Source: Aricia agestis
Taxonomy: Eukaryota; Arthropoda; Insecta; Lepidoptera; Lycaenidae
DNA length: 64,000 nucleotides
Assembly: GCF_905147365.1 (NCBI RefSeq)
Contig: NC_056412.1
Location: 18,096,001 to 18,160,000, forward strand
Direction of reading: 5' to 3'
Part shown: positions 52,761 to 63,489 of the stretch, piece after piece
Numbering within the stretch: the first letter of the stretch is position 1
Layout: every line of letters begins with the position of its first letter
Position numbers and translations under genes: made by a program
The notes under the pieces: model-generated
What the model was told of the DNA's origin: nothing
Databases searched by the model: none
What the model saw: the letters and a program-made list of their open reading frames with translations, nothing else

Positions 52761-53129
52761 AATACAAGATGACGACACTCCATTGCACTAAAATTCGTTT
52801 ATTGCGTGGGATCGTACATTTTTCTGGTATTAAAAGTATAATAAGTCCTTTCCCAGAACTCAAAGTATCTCCATACCAAATTTCAGCAAAATTGATTCAG
52901 CGAGGCGTGAAGAGGTGCTAAGTACTCACATACGGTTTTGCTCGATCGAGCAATAACGTCGAGCAAAACCCGCGGCTCGGGATTTCGTCCACACATTCGG
53001 CATTCAATTCAATTCAATTCATTTATTTCAGATTTTCATCCATAGTGTTAGTTACAACAATATGTCCTTATTCTAGTGTTAGTAAAATATAAAAGAAATT
53101 GGAATTACATTACAAAATATTATTAAAAA

Positions 53130-53933
53130 TTAAATATATGGGAACCGGGCTATTGGAGCATGGAGCTGCACCCAATGCTTCAACAACATGGAATCCCACC
53201 TGCTACCCAACACATTCAGGAGTCTGTTTGGACTGTTTTGCACACGCGACCAGAGCGAGGCACATCTCTTTCTAATAATTGTCTGAAAACAGTCTGTATG
53301 TGCCTCAGCGAACATAGATGAAGCGCTACAATAACGCGACAGACCAAACAGCATCCTGAATATGTTGTTGTACTGGACTTTGAGCGTACTATATAAGCGC
53401 TGCGTAAATCTGACCCATAGGCTACACGTGTAGAACGACTGACAATACGCTTTAAAGAGCGTTATTTTTGTGTCCCTGCTACATCGTGCGAACCTACGTG
53501 CCAGCATATTACCGCGCACACATAGCGCTCTACGCTCCCTCTCTATGTCCTCCGTATCTGATAGAGAGGCGGTGACCCAGTGACCCAGATATTTAACTCG
53601 GTCGACTATTCTCAGCTGCACACCGCCAAGAGTCACAGGAGGTACACTTCTGCGACTCCTGTCAGCGCCTGCATTAAAAACCATAAATTCGCTTTTATTA
53701 GCGTTATACCTGAGCCCATGTTCCACCGCATACTCTTCACAGACACGGAGAAGCCTGCGTAACGCACTGATCGATGGGCTCAACAGCACCATATCGTCCG
53801 CATAACTTATATTATTGATACAGACGCCGTCAACGTGACATCCTATGTAGGTGCTGTTGAGCTCACCTATCAGCCGATTCATGTACAGGTTAAAGAGGCG
53901 GGGCGAGCTTATCCCCCCTGTCTCGTCCCACAC
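53130..53933 (-). pseudogene. LINE reverse transcriptase, C-terminal half
   Basis: 267 codons. Starting just after the frameshift, it carries the second part of the RT palm (Gly-Gly-Ile-Ser-Ser-Pro-Arg-Leu-Phe-Asn), the catalytic Tyr-Ala-Asp-Asp motif in Ser-Tyr-Ala-Asp-Asp-Met-Val-Leu-Leu, the thumb with Val-Lys-Tyr-Leu-Gly-His, and a Cys-rich tail (Arg-Cys-Ser, Phe-Tyr-Thr-Cys-Ser-Leu-Trp). The clade is probably within the CR1/jockey group, but I cannot place it more finely. The first Met is not a true start. Confidence 0.82.
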
Positions 53934-54832
53934 TCCAACCCGTACACCTCAGAAAACACTCCAGCCCATTTTACACTATTTTTCTGATGACCGTACCAGT
54001 ACTGAAAGAGTCCAATCAGTTCCTTGGGCAGATTGGTTTCGTCGCCAAGTTTTTGCCACAATTTGTCATATGACATTAAATCGAATGCCTTCGACAGGTC
54101 CAGGAAGCAAGCGTATACCGGCGTTTTCCTGGATGTGTAGTACTGCACAGTCTGCTTAAGACAATAAATGGCACTTTCAGTGGACAGGCCCGGCTGGAAC
54201 CCAAATTGAGAATCGTTTATATCTGTATGCAGTTCCAGCCTTTTGTCAAGCAGACTGTCCAGTACCTTGGCAGTCACAGTAGCCAGTGATATCGGCCTGT
54301 AATTGGACAGGTCGGAGGCATCCCCCGTCTTATTTTTTATAATAGGCACAACAACTGTAGACATCAACGTCTGCGGCAGATATTGATGACTCACACACAA
54401 ATTAAAAAGCATAGCAAGTATTCGCGGCAAGTGCACCCCAGCATATCTCAAGTGCTCGACACTGAGACTATCGTGTCCCGGAGACTTGCCTCGACGCATT
54501 TTTTTAATAATAGAGGCAACCTCTTTAGCACTGAATCTAACCTTTACTTCCTCGTCGGCACTTGGGCCCCATAGCACTCCATTCCGCCGAGGAAGTAAAA
54601 AAGAGGATATCTTGAAGCACTTTTGGAAAGCACTCGCTATTCCAGCAGGATCACAAATACCAGCCACAGACATTGGAAGGCTCGGCTTAGGATTCAACTT
54701 ACTGGTATTTTTCCAAAATTTTGAGAATTTTTTTTCAGAATGATTTTTAGCTATTATGTCCATTTTAATTTGTAATGCATTATCTTGACAGTATTTTAAT
54801 TTAGCCTTAAAATATTTTCTAGATTCGCACAT
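53909..54832 (-). pseudogene. LINE reverse transcriptase, N-terminal half
   Basis: 307 codons covering RT fingers and palm: Lys-Ser-Pro-Gly-His-Asp, Ser-Asn-Tyr-Arg-Pro-Ile-Ser-Leu, Gln-Phe-Gly-Phe-Gln-Pro-Gly, then the first catalytic Asp in Cys-Phe-Leu-Asp-Leu-Ser-Lys-Ala-Phe-Asp, ending Gly-Thr-Arg-Gln-Gly-Gly. The frame shifts here relative to 53130-53933; the two overlap by about 25 bp. Its first 90 or so residues are the second copy of the tandem duplication. Confidence 0.82.
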
Positions 54833-55177
54833 ATTTTTATAAACAAAACCATGTCTAGGTTTGCCCAGGGAAACCCATTTTCTCTTTCCAAAAGTGCTTC
54901 AAGAGGATATCTTGAAGCACTTTTGGAAAGCACTCGCTATTCCAGCAGGATCACAAATACCAGCCACAGACATTGGAAGGCTCGGCTTAGGATTCAACTT
55001 ACTGGTATTTTTCCAAAATTTTGAGAAATTTTTTTCAGAATGATTTTTAGCTATTATGTCCATTTTAATTTGTAATGCATTATCTTGACAGTATTTTAAT
55101 TTAGCCTTAAAATATTTTCTAGATTCGCACATATTTTTATAAACAAAACCATGTCTAGGTTTGCCCAGGGAAACCCA
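54602..55177 (-). repeat. Tandem duplication of about 275 bp inside the LINE
   Basis: 54602-54877 and 54902-55177 are almost identical; the one clear difference is in the run after TTTTGAGAA. The 24-bp junction contains a new perfect stem, CTTTCCAAAAGTGCTTCAAG (54884-54903) against its complement at 54911-54930. Confidence 0.9.
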
Positions 55178-55375
55178 GAATTGAAACCATAGACGAGCCT
55201 CCTTATGAGCACTACTTACATGTCTATTCCACCCTGTTACATAATTCAGTTTCCTAAGTTTTTTCTCCCTATAACTATTCTCAGCAGACTCGCTTAAGGT
55301 ACATACAATACTACTGTAAAATCTGTCTAATATTAATCTGTGTTCAACGTTTGTACATATTTTGTCGGCACACAT
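54899..55375 (-). pseudogene. LINE ORF2 segment upstream of the RT (first duplicate)
   Basis: 158 codons before the RT domain, holding Phe-Tyr-Ser-Ser-Ile, Tyr-Val-Thr-Gly-Trp-Asn and the duplicated block from Val-Ser-Leu-Gly-Lys-Pro to Phe-Gln-Lys-Cys-Phe-Lys. No endonuclease domain remains; the element is truncated at 55404. Confidence 0.7.
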
Positions 55376-55629
55376 AGATAATTCTGCAGGAAAATCAATT
55401 ATTAGGCATTGCTCGATAGTTTTATTCTAAATCGATATATTTAGTTCCATCAAGCCGGCTCGATGCGAGCCTCCGAGCTGTCAGTTTTGCGGTCCACACA
55501 GTAATTATTATTTATTACTCGATTTGACATAAAACTATCGAGCAAAACCGCATGTGAGTACTTAGCATAACAGGCAGACACACAGAGAGACATACACTGT
55601 TTCTCATTTATATTATTAGTATGAACAAT

Positions 55630-56940
55630 TTACAGATGGTTAAAAGCTAACATAACATAGTTTTCACAATCAGAAATGAGTTACACACAAACTTTCGGCT
55701 GAACTTTTTAATCAAAAAGTTTGGCCCATGCCTTTGTGTTTGCCAAAACTCTATTAATAAAGGATATTTTGTTACTTGCGAATTTACTGGCCATTTAATT
55801 TTCTGCTAAAATCGACAGTTTAAAGGCAAACTATTTGTATATTGTCCTGTAGATTCGATTTAACTGTTTCCAAATTTATAATAGTCTGGTTGTTGATCAG
55901 TGAGAATTTTGTCCATTGATAATTTTGCTTGTCTGTGTCATACTATCTATATCTCTTTTCACATGCTATTTTAGCCATATACCTAAAATTATTATGAGTA
56001 TCAAAGAGAACAGCTATAGGTCTATGTCCGAATTTCTCTATTCCACGACCAGACTTTACCTGAAAAGGAGCACAACATTTCGCAAAAAGAAAGATTTATG
56101 AGGTATATAGCGTGCACTACTAAAAACGATGAACCCAACTTAACTTTACGCAACCTGCTGTAGACAACTGAATAGATATCGAGGTGTTGAAGTGTCATCA
56201 AAAAACTCAGCAGCACCTTGAGAAAAGTCTTCAACTATTACTCCAGTGCTCAGAAGAAATTAAACTACGTCAAGAAAGATTATCTCTACGGAAAACTCAG
56301 AAAAAACACGCTTCGTTTCCAGTTAAATAGGATGTTATTTCTGTGTTAGAGAAAAGAGAAACTCTTTGGCCAGTCTAGGGTGAACTCAAGTTAACGTGTC
56401 CCTTACATTAAAATAATTAAAGTTGCTGCTATATTCTGAATCTCAGGATATAACTCATAATATTATGCCATTTACGAGTAAATACATCAAAATCGGTGTT
56501 TCGGCTTTTGTGAGGTGGAACTTGTTTAAAAATAACTTTTGACCTTTGATTAAACATTCCCTGTGAATCCTGTGATACCCTTTGAGTTAGTTTCGTTATA
56601 TCTAACCTCATCAACCCTAAAAGTTACCCAACTTTATAATTACGGCGGATGTAATCAAAATAGCGGTCTATCTGTACCAGATGCATTATAATTAGAATTA
56701 GTCGACGGATTCGTTTCGTTAATTAAATCCAAAAGTTAATGTTTCCTAAATCTGGTTCCGCTTTGAATATTAATAGTTATTATGATTATCATGATTCACA
56801 TGAGAAGAAATTAAAATAATTTATTTTCATAATTTGACGACCTCTCGCGACGGATCGCGGGTTCGAATCGTTACAATATACAATTATTGCTTGTGATATT
56901 ATTGTGTAATGTGTAGCTGCCGGGCCGCTCGGTCGCGCGG
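55630..56940. other. No gene recognised
   Basis: AT-rich sequence with short open frames (e.g. 56022-56234 minus) lacking motifs. GGGTTCGAATCG at 56865 resembles a tRNA T-arm, but no matching cloverleaf surrounds it. Confidence 0.4.
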
Positions 56941-56950
56941 ACTCATTTAA

Positions 56951-57484
56951 CCCTGGAAAGATAGTCTGCGTAAAATTTATGCATGCCTTTTCGAATAATT
57001 GCTCTATCTTTCTAATTAGCGCGAATCCATAACTGTGCTTTTAGGACATCTCATTCGTCGCTGGAAGCTACCCAGTGGCATACTTAACAATAAGGTAATT
57101 GCTACCGATTTCGAAATATAACGACCGCGTGAGTCAAAATCACGCATGATTATCTTTATCGTTACTTTTATGATTTTGTCTTATATGACAGTTTTATTGT
57201 GTTTCGTTACTTTTAATACTTTTTATCTTAATTAACATTACAATTTTATTTTTATTGATATTATGGATAATATATATCACAATGGGGAGTACCAATTTAG
57301 ATATACACGATATTCTGGCCGCTCTTATGCAAAGTGATGAAGAGCTTCCTTGCGAGGACACCGACAGTGAAGTAGCGGACCACGAAAGTGAAGATGTACT
57401 AGACCTACAACTAATTCAAATACATGCGTCAATTTTACGCATGATTATCTTTTCCGTATTGCAAAATATGATCATCTTCTAGGG
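56951..57484 (+). mobile_element. piggyBac (IFP2-type) deletion derivative
   Basis: TTAA flanks both ends (56947-56950, 57485-57488). The left end CCCTGGAAAGATAGTCTGCG then TAAAATTTATGCATG, and the right end CATGCGTCAATTTTACGCAT then GATTATCTTTTCCG and TTCTAGGG, correspond to the terminal and 19-bp internal repeats of Trichoplusia ni piggyBac. The following 5' region (GCGCGAATCCATAACTGTGC, ACGACCGCGTGAGTCAAAAT) also matches. Only about 40 codons of transposase remain. It is non-autonomous. The right terminal repeat has a 1-base loss and other changes. Confidence 0.9.
57282..57482 (+). pseudogene. N-terminal stub of piggyBac transposase
   Basis: From ATG 57282 the product begins Met-Gly-Ser, then Asp-Ile-Leu-Ala-Ala-Leu-Met-Gln-Ser-Asp-Glu-Glu and Asp-Thr-Asp-Ser-Glu, matching the acidic start of IFP2-type transposase. 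From about 57410 the frame runs into the 3' inverted repeat, so the whole catalytic DDD domain and the Cys-rich C terminus are deleted. Not functional as a transposase. The ATG at 57255 is ignored because the family start is Met-Gly-Ser. Confidence 0.85.
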
Positions 57485-57769
57485 TTAAATCGTGCGTTAT
57501 TATTATTCCTTTACTTCGTGGTCAATATAATAAATGTTCGTTTACGTTGAGATAAAAATAAATTGGAACTGACAAAATATATTTAATAAAATATAAATTG
57601 TATTTAATTTTATTCCTCGAATCATAATTAATAAGAACTAATTGGGGTTATTTTTGGAAATCCAAAGTGTTATAATATATTATTTATGGTACCAAACACA
57701 ATAATTATTGTTTATTTCACGATTTCTTTTTGAAAAATAACACGCATTGTTATTATAATATTATATATA

Positions 57770-58045
57770 CAGGGTGTTTTAAATAAGGTAAGTATTGTAA
57801 GCCGAAAGGTTAGGAATCACTTACTGGGTCATACTAATCACCTCTTTTTTGCGATTTTTCAAAAGTTGTAAAACAAAAGTTGTTCAGAATGATCCTCTGA
57901 GTCACCCCTTTCTTCTTACTCTACATTCAAATCGACCTACACGTTTGATGTTACAAGGCCACAGACAAACACACAAAAACACACTCACACACACACGATC
58001 GATCGCACAAAAAGTCTGTTATCTGCGATCTCCCTTAGTCAACTT
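57770..58045 (+). repeat. Repeat beginning TACAGGGTGTTTTAAATAA
   Basis: It begins with an ACAGGGTGTTTTAAATAAGG end typical of short insect MITEs and includes a CA-rich run (57965-57990) and GATCGATCG. No matching second end was found. Confidence 0.4.
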
Positions 58046-58051
58046 ATACAT

Positions 58052-58375
58052 AACTAGCTGTCCCGCCAAACGTTTCTTTGCCATATAAAGTATTTCGCCC
58101 GTATTATTTTATTGAAGTGACTAAATAAGTAAGTATGTCACCATGGCAACGTCCATCGCTATCCCGTCGCACAAACAATGGTCGCCGTCAGTCTCGAGTT
58201 CTAATAATTTACTATTATTTATTCAACAAATGCACTTATCAATATAAAAAATACCTAGTAGCCGATTCTCAGACCCACTGAATATGCATTTAAAATTTGG
58301 TTTAAATCAGTAATGCCGTTTCGGAGGAGTACGGTGACTAACATTGTAACACGAGAATTTTATATATAAGAAGAT
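58052..58375 (+). repeat. LINE-tail repeat (TAGCTGTCCC type)
   Basis: AACTAGCTGTCCCGCCAAACG to CGTTTCGGAGGAGTACGGTG and ACACGAGAATTTTATATAT; related to 8770-9135. Confidence 0.65.
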
Positions 58376-58659
58376 AATCACCCTAGCTTTTCGCCGGGAA
58401 TTTAAAATTAAACCTCACAATATTTCGAGCATGAATTATAGTGACAGCTTGGTCGGATATAATCTTCATACAGTACTGACAGATTGCAGCAGTCATGGGC
58501 TGTTGTTACACAGCTGGACCTATTAATTATATTAATATATAAAGCCAGCGCCCAAGTATTTTGCAAATTTCAATTATATGCACCGGAACTAAAAGAGGTA
58601 CAGCTTGAAATACAAGTGTAACAAAACTATGTAATACAATTTTAGGACGTATGTATGTT

Positions 58660-58915
58660 GTATGTGTCCATACAACAACTAAGTAAACAAAGTGATAATA
58701 CCTTAGGAAGAGTACGTGTTCCTTATAAATATACTACACTGAGAAAGTGGCAGCGCTGAAAGAGCATTTTTTGGGATTTTTATTGGCAAGCGCCCCAGGC
58801 GGCCAAGCGTCATTTGTCCATACAAAAATTAATAAGTTACTCATTCAGCGCTGCTATTTTCACAGTGAACTCAATAATATAATACACACCTTAAAGTATT
58901 ATCACCGTAATAATA
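58660..58915. repeat. Decayed family H hairpin MITE
   Basis: AACAAAGTGATAATACCTTAGG, GAGAAAGTGGCAGCGCTGAAAG, then CAGCGCTGCTATTTTCACAG and TTAAAGTATTATCACC. Both arms are still recognisable. Confidence 0.7.
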
Positions 58916-59186
58916 TTAAGTTGAACGGTAAATGCAATATAAATTGAAAGTGTGCGTCTTGCTTGGGTATGACTTGATCCTGACGAATATTTTGGGACAG
59001 TCTTATGTTATGACTTATGATTCCTAATCTTTCGTTACGAGAGAAGTCAGCTAGTTAAATGATCCTTCTACCAAAGTTTTGTTATGAAAATAAAATTAAT
59101 ATTATATTGTTTAAACAAAATAACTTTATAAAACATCAAGGCAGTTCGACAGTAGCAAACAAATCACTTATTAATATTAAAAAGTA

Positions 59187-59757
59187 TTTTTTTTTCTTTA
59201 TTTAAAGGCTTGTGTCGAAACCGACAATGCCAGCCTCATAAAAATCAAAATTACAAAAATCTCAAGCGTAATGATTTAAAAGAGGTAAGTACTAATCAGA
59301 TCTACACTTAATAAAATATAAATACAAATTTACTAGCCCCCAGCAAACAGGATCTTTCGGCTGAGCGAGAATGGCGCTCACGCAACCAAGCTGTGTCAGC
59401 GCCACCCCCGCATCAGCCTCAAACCTGCACCTCTCTGACCCCACCCGGGCACACTCCACCAAAGCATGGTAAACATCTTCCCGCTTGTGACACAAACTAC
59501 ATTCTGGCGAATCACTAACTTTCATCATATACCCAAATGCATTGAGTGGAACGTGCCCGGAGCGAAGTCTCATGAGCGTCGTTAGCCTCATCCTGTCTGC
59601 TTTTATAGAAATGAGCCACGGGATCTTAGGTGGCTCATTACACAGAGTTCTGTACCAAATGCCCTTCCCCACCGATCTTTCATCAAAAATTAATAAGTAT
59701 ATTGAAATTCAATTACAGCGTGACGTGATAGAGGGAATGATGAAGTATGTGTTATAG
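59187..59757 (-). pseudogene. 3' end of a LINE with CCHC zinc knuckle
   Basis: The 126-codon frame 59292-59672 (minus) encodes Arg-Leu-Arg-Ser-Gly-His-Val-Pro-Leu-Asn and a zinc knuckle Cys-x2-Cys-x8-His-x4-Cys (Cys-Ser-Leu-Cys...His-Ala-Leu-Val-Glu-Cys), the typical C terminus of LINE ORF2 after RT/RNase H. A 3' UTR leads to a poly(A) tail (T run at 59187-59195, plus strand). The upstream coding region is missing. It is not the same family as the R1-like piece at 36.7 kb. Confidence 0.65.
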
Positions 59758-60449
59758 CACCCATCACACGATGAGTTCGGAACGAGGAAAACCGGCAAAA
59801 TATGCACTGTTCCCGAGGTTATCTAACAAGAAATCATGTTCATAGTTTTTATGCTATTACATAGAAGCAGGGGAGTCCTAGAACATTTTTTTATTACTAT
59901 CAAGCAAATTTTTTATAAGTAGCTTCATTTTGATGACTTTTATCTGCACAAAATCTTGAAAGTGGTAGCTAACAGAAATAGAAAGGATTTCATATTTTGA
60001 CTTGATGGTCCTAAAATATGGATTGTTCTATTTGTAGGACAATGTTACTTTAAATCATATAACTGTTAACCTATCAATATACAAAAAATCAGCTTGTTAG
60101 GGTTCCGTTTCAATTCCATAATAATATCAATATGAAGTTGCGCAGAAGTCGGAGCAGAGGACGTTACAATCGTATACAGTAAATAATTCCACCAAGATCC
60201 GACATGATGGACACGTCAATTCAGAAAATTGACAGGAACGTTGACAAACTTCGAACAAAACTTTTTGTTTAGTGTCTAGGTATGCTGGTGCTGCAATTTA
60301 GCAACAAAAAATTACAGTAATATTATAGCCATTAGAAACCGCTAGTGAATACTGCATAAGTCAACTTTCAACCAAAAATATTTTAAAATTTAAAATGAAT
60401 GCGATTTGCTATAATCGCTAAATTACAATTAATAACGCCAATCTGAACG

Positions 60450-60633
60450 TTAGTGTCTAAACACACTAGGCCGAAAATACGTTGCCGAAGGTCGGCATGA
60501 TTACGCTTGCAATGCGCTACGCATACAATATAACGCGACGTAATTTCGGTATGGTGTGTCATCGGTAATTTAAAACATTGCAGGCGTAATCTTGCCGAAC
60601 TTAGGCCGCGTACATGGTGTGTTTAGACACTAA
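60450..60633. mobile_element. MITE with TTAGTGTCTAAACACAC ends
   Basis: Ends TTAGTGTCTAAACACAC and GTGTGTTTAGACACTAA, 184 bp. Contains ATACAATATAACGCGACGTA as in the half copy at 38760-38874. Confidence 0.75.
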
Positions 60634-60884
60634 ATCTAAGTTATGCGATCGATAATCATAATTGCAAGCTATCCGTAGCATGCCCAATCGACGTCGAACA
60701 TGGGCAGCCACAGAAGAATAATCCCCTCTTCTTGTATTATCCCTTGTCCATTATCTACAGTATAACAATATTATCCCTAATCAAGTCCAGTGTGGAGGCC
60801 GCATCTAGAACATACCTATTTACAGTCTGTCAAGCTTTGAAGACGTAACAGGCAAACTGACGTCTGTATGTCTCTTTCACCTAT

Positions 60885-60945
60885 CTAGGCAGACAGACAG
60901 GGACACTTTCGAATTTATAATGTTAGTAAGTATAAAGATTATTGC
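60885..60945 (+). repeat. LINE-tail fragment (family C)
   Basis: CAGACAGACAGGGACACTTTCGAATTTATAATG and TTAGTAAG; only the 3' end is kept. Confidence 0.55.
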
Positions 60946-61239
60946 CCTGATATATTTAAGACTTTTATACTTTTCAATGCGTTTAAAAATAATGTTCGGT
61001 GTACGTACTCTTTTGTGGCAAGTTTCTTAAATTATATATTTTTTCTGGCGAAAACAGTGTCAGTTAATTTATTTTGCTCAAAATATTGGTAACTTTGTAT
61101 CTGACAAGCCGTCGGCAGTTGTTTGGTTGGCCACGTAAAAAACTGTCAGATTCAGTTACACATTCCCGCCTGGTGAAAACATTACTAATGGAAAATTTAA
61201 AACTCCGAAGTGTGATGCAGATACTATGATGTTGCTGAA

Positions 61240-61400
61240 AATTCCTTCACCGCGTAGCAAATTATTCGAGATAAAAACGGCACAAGGTCCTTTTCCGGAT
61301 CTCTAAATTTCATCAAAATTGGTTTTGCATCTTAAGCGTGAAGATGTAACAGACCGATAAACACACTTTTACACTTATAAATACTGATGTTACTATATTA
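61240..61400 (+). repeat. LINE-tail fragment (family C)
   Basis: AAGGTCCTTTTCCGGATCTC, AAATTTCATCAAAATTGG and AAGCGTGAAGATGTAACAGACC, ending ACACTTTTACACTTATAAAT. Diverged. Confidence 0.55.
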
Positions 61401-61425
61401 GTCTGTATGTTGTTCAGTTTTATGC

Positions 61426-61462
61426 ATAAAGTTAATATACGCTAGATATATTAACTTTATGG
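61426..61462. repeat. Short hairpin
   Basis: CATAAAGTTAATATA and TATATTAACTTTATG are perfect arms around CGCTAGA. Confidence 0.7.
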
Positions 61463-62515
61463 TTTTATGCTTTACTGTCACATAATATTATTAGGAACAA
61501 GTTGGCATTTGGTCTCTTTTGTCTAATGCAGATAAACAACGTTCCCTGGACCCAAACCGCAATACGTGCGGATCCTATGGATTCTCGCACCACTACTCAC
61601 GAGCATCCATTAAAAGTTTTTTAAATAAAATCTTGCATTGTTCTAACGTTATTGTGGGCGGTTCTATAAAAACGCCACATGCCGTTTCAAATATTCGAGC
61701 GAATAAGGCCGTAATTAAAAAAGCCGCACGGCCATTCTCCGGCCTCACAATGCGCACAATAGTCTAAGCTAATGTACTGAACGGCTAACGACGAAATATC
61801 GTCCGCCAAATCGCTCCAAAAAGGTTTTACTGTTGACGAATTTTCCACCGCCCAATATTTCCACGGTGGAATTTTTGCCGGTTTTACAATATTAAAATGG
61901 ATTTTAAAAGAAAAGTATCGAAAAATCCGCGGTAAAAAATATATTTGTTGCTTTCTCGATTCCACAAAACGTACTGTTGCAGAATAAGATAGTCAAAATT
62001 AATTCATTTTTGACTAATTATACTAATTCTACTTTCTATATTATATACTTAACTTTAAAAATAACGATCAATCCTATTTAAATTTTGTTAGTCTCGATAA
62101 AATTTGAGAATGTCTGAACCGATTTGGTTCATTTTAGTCTTGAAATATCTGTAGAAGTCCAGGAAAGATTTATATTATTTAGCAGAGAAGTGATACGATG
62201 TTCACCGGGTCATCTACTAACTATACTAGTTATGTTTAGTGGCTGTAAGCAGAAGATTGTGTTTTCAAAATGTTAGTAAGTCCCAAAATGGTTGTACCAT
62301 TTGAAAAGATCAAAGGTCAAACATAGTATTATAAGGTAAAACCGCACTATGCTACAGTGATACGTCGCAATTACATAATATTTTGAAGTTTATTTGACAT
62401 ATTGTGTGATCCAAATTGTATGAGATGTGGTTCTCTACCGAGGCACAAAACTTCATATTATTATATTAAAAATGTCGATATTTGTATTAAATTCTGTGAT
62501 TTGCTGGCCGCATAT
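61463..62515. other. No gene recognised
   Basis: Moderate-GC stretch at 61520-61900 with overlapping open frames on both strands (61519-61767 plus, 61687-61965 minus). No family motif was found; they may belong to an unidentified repeat. Confidence 0.4.
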
Positions 62516-62602
62516 AGTAGGCATACACTTGGCAAACACTTGGCAAACACTTGGCATACACTTGGAATAGGTACACTTGGCATACACTTGGTGTACACAC
62601 TT
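62516..62602 (+). repeat. Minisatellite of an 11-base ACACTTGGCAT-type unit
   Basis: CATACACTTGG / CAAACACTTGG units are repeated about six or seven times with small changes. Confidence 0.85.
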
Positions 62603-62654
62603 TTTCCGTATTCGATTTTCCAAAGTGGAATCCGATTTGGAATTCCGTGAGACT

Positions 62655-62750
62655 TGCGCTAGTCTAACGGAATTGCCATACTAAATATTTACGTAGTCGG
62701 TATCGAGTATCGATAAATACTATAGCTTTAAACTCATGGTAGAGCTACCG
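62655..62750 (-). repeat. Dispersed repeat shared with 5080-5190
   Basis: CATACTAAATATTTACGTAG, TCGGTATCGAGTATCGATAA and CTATAGCTTTAAACTCATG are the reverse of the 5-kb copy. Confidence 0.6.
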
Positions 62751-63239
62751 TTCGGAAGAAAAGCCAACGCTTGCGCCAGTTATTATGTAGTCCCTACTAA
62801 TTCCATGCATTCGGTTTTCCGAATACGGAATCAAATTCGGAAATCGAATACGGAAAACATGTGTATGCGGACAGCCTTATCGGAAGTAAAGTGTCGCATC
62901 GCTACAATATAGACCCCTTGGTGCGGTCCCACCTTTATTGCTTAATCTCCATTTTGACTGACTTTATTGACCTCAAAGTCTTTTTCTGACTGTACTCAGC
63001 GAATGCAATATTCATGAGTCCGAAGTGGGGCAGCCGGCCAGGTGCAACTTCCGAGGACGTGACTTCGGATGTTGGGGGCGCCGTGCATAATTCGAACGTT
63101 CGAAACTGTTGTTACTACGCGTCATAGCTCCGTTTCTATTTTAAGATGATCGCACATTTATCAACGCCGAATGCGCTGCATTTTAGAATTCGTTGTATAA
63201 ATGATGTGAAATCTCGCACATTCGTCCGCACCGTACGCG

Positions 63240-63380
63240 TCGCATTTCGTGTACTAATAGTGTCCACACTGTGCACTTTCATTTTCAATTTTCGTCATCT
63301 TCTTTCATTGAACTTTCGTTTTGGCGCATTCAAAAATTGAATGCGCCAGCGGCCGCAACGCCAACATTGTCATTTTTGTC
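63240..63380 (+). repeat. Repeat with TTGGCGCATTC hairpin, shared with 48230-48430
   Basis: CACTGTGCACTTTCATTTTC and TCGTCATCTTCTTTCATTGA match the 48-kb copy in reverse. TGGCGCATTCAA/TTGAATGCGCCA forms a stem at about 63319-63349. Confidence 0.65.
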
Positions 63381-63489
63381 AAAAAAAGAACAAAGCGAAA
63401 GTTTTGGATACGGTCAGAGTGCATGCGTCGCTGGTATGCCTGACGTGCGCTGTTGACTGCGGTATAAAGCATGCCCTTGATGAACAAAA

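Larger units (their letters stand above)
53005..55404 (-). mobile_element. 5'-truncated LINE with reverse transcriptase, in a MITE
   Basis: 2.4 kb on the minus strand, flanked by GGCATT on both sides (52999-53004, 55405-55410). Its 3' end is a (GAATT)n tail (53005-53030), and it starts within the coding region. It encodes a reverse transcriptase broken into three pieces by a tandem duplication (54602-55177) and a frameshift (about 53915). The 3' part closely matches the fragment at 17988-18565. Confidence 0.85.
52917..55574. mobile_element. PIF-like MITE split by a LINE
   Basis: The left 80-90 bp (TGCTAAGTACTCACATACGG...) and right 165 bp (...CATGTGAGTACTTAGCA) match the intact MITE at 33302-33617. 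The LINE at 53005-55404 sits inside. Confidence 0.8.
52770..55622 (+). repeat. LINE-tail repeat (family C) split by a nested MITE and LINE
   Basis: The left part (52770-52916) ends GCGTGAAGAGG and the right part resumes at 55575 with AACAGGCAGACACACAGAG and ends TTTATATTATTAGTATGAA. In intact copies these join directly. Confidence 0.8.

Noticed and set aside
56850..56885. GGGTTCGAATCG, T-arm-like
   Set aside because: No A box or acceptor stem at the right distance upstream; the surrounding sequence does not fold as a cloverleaf.
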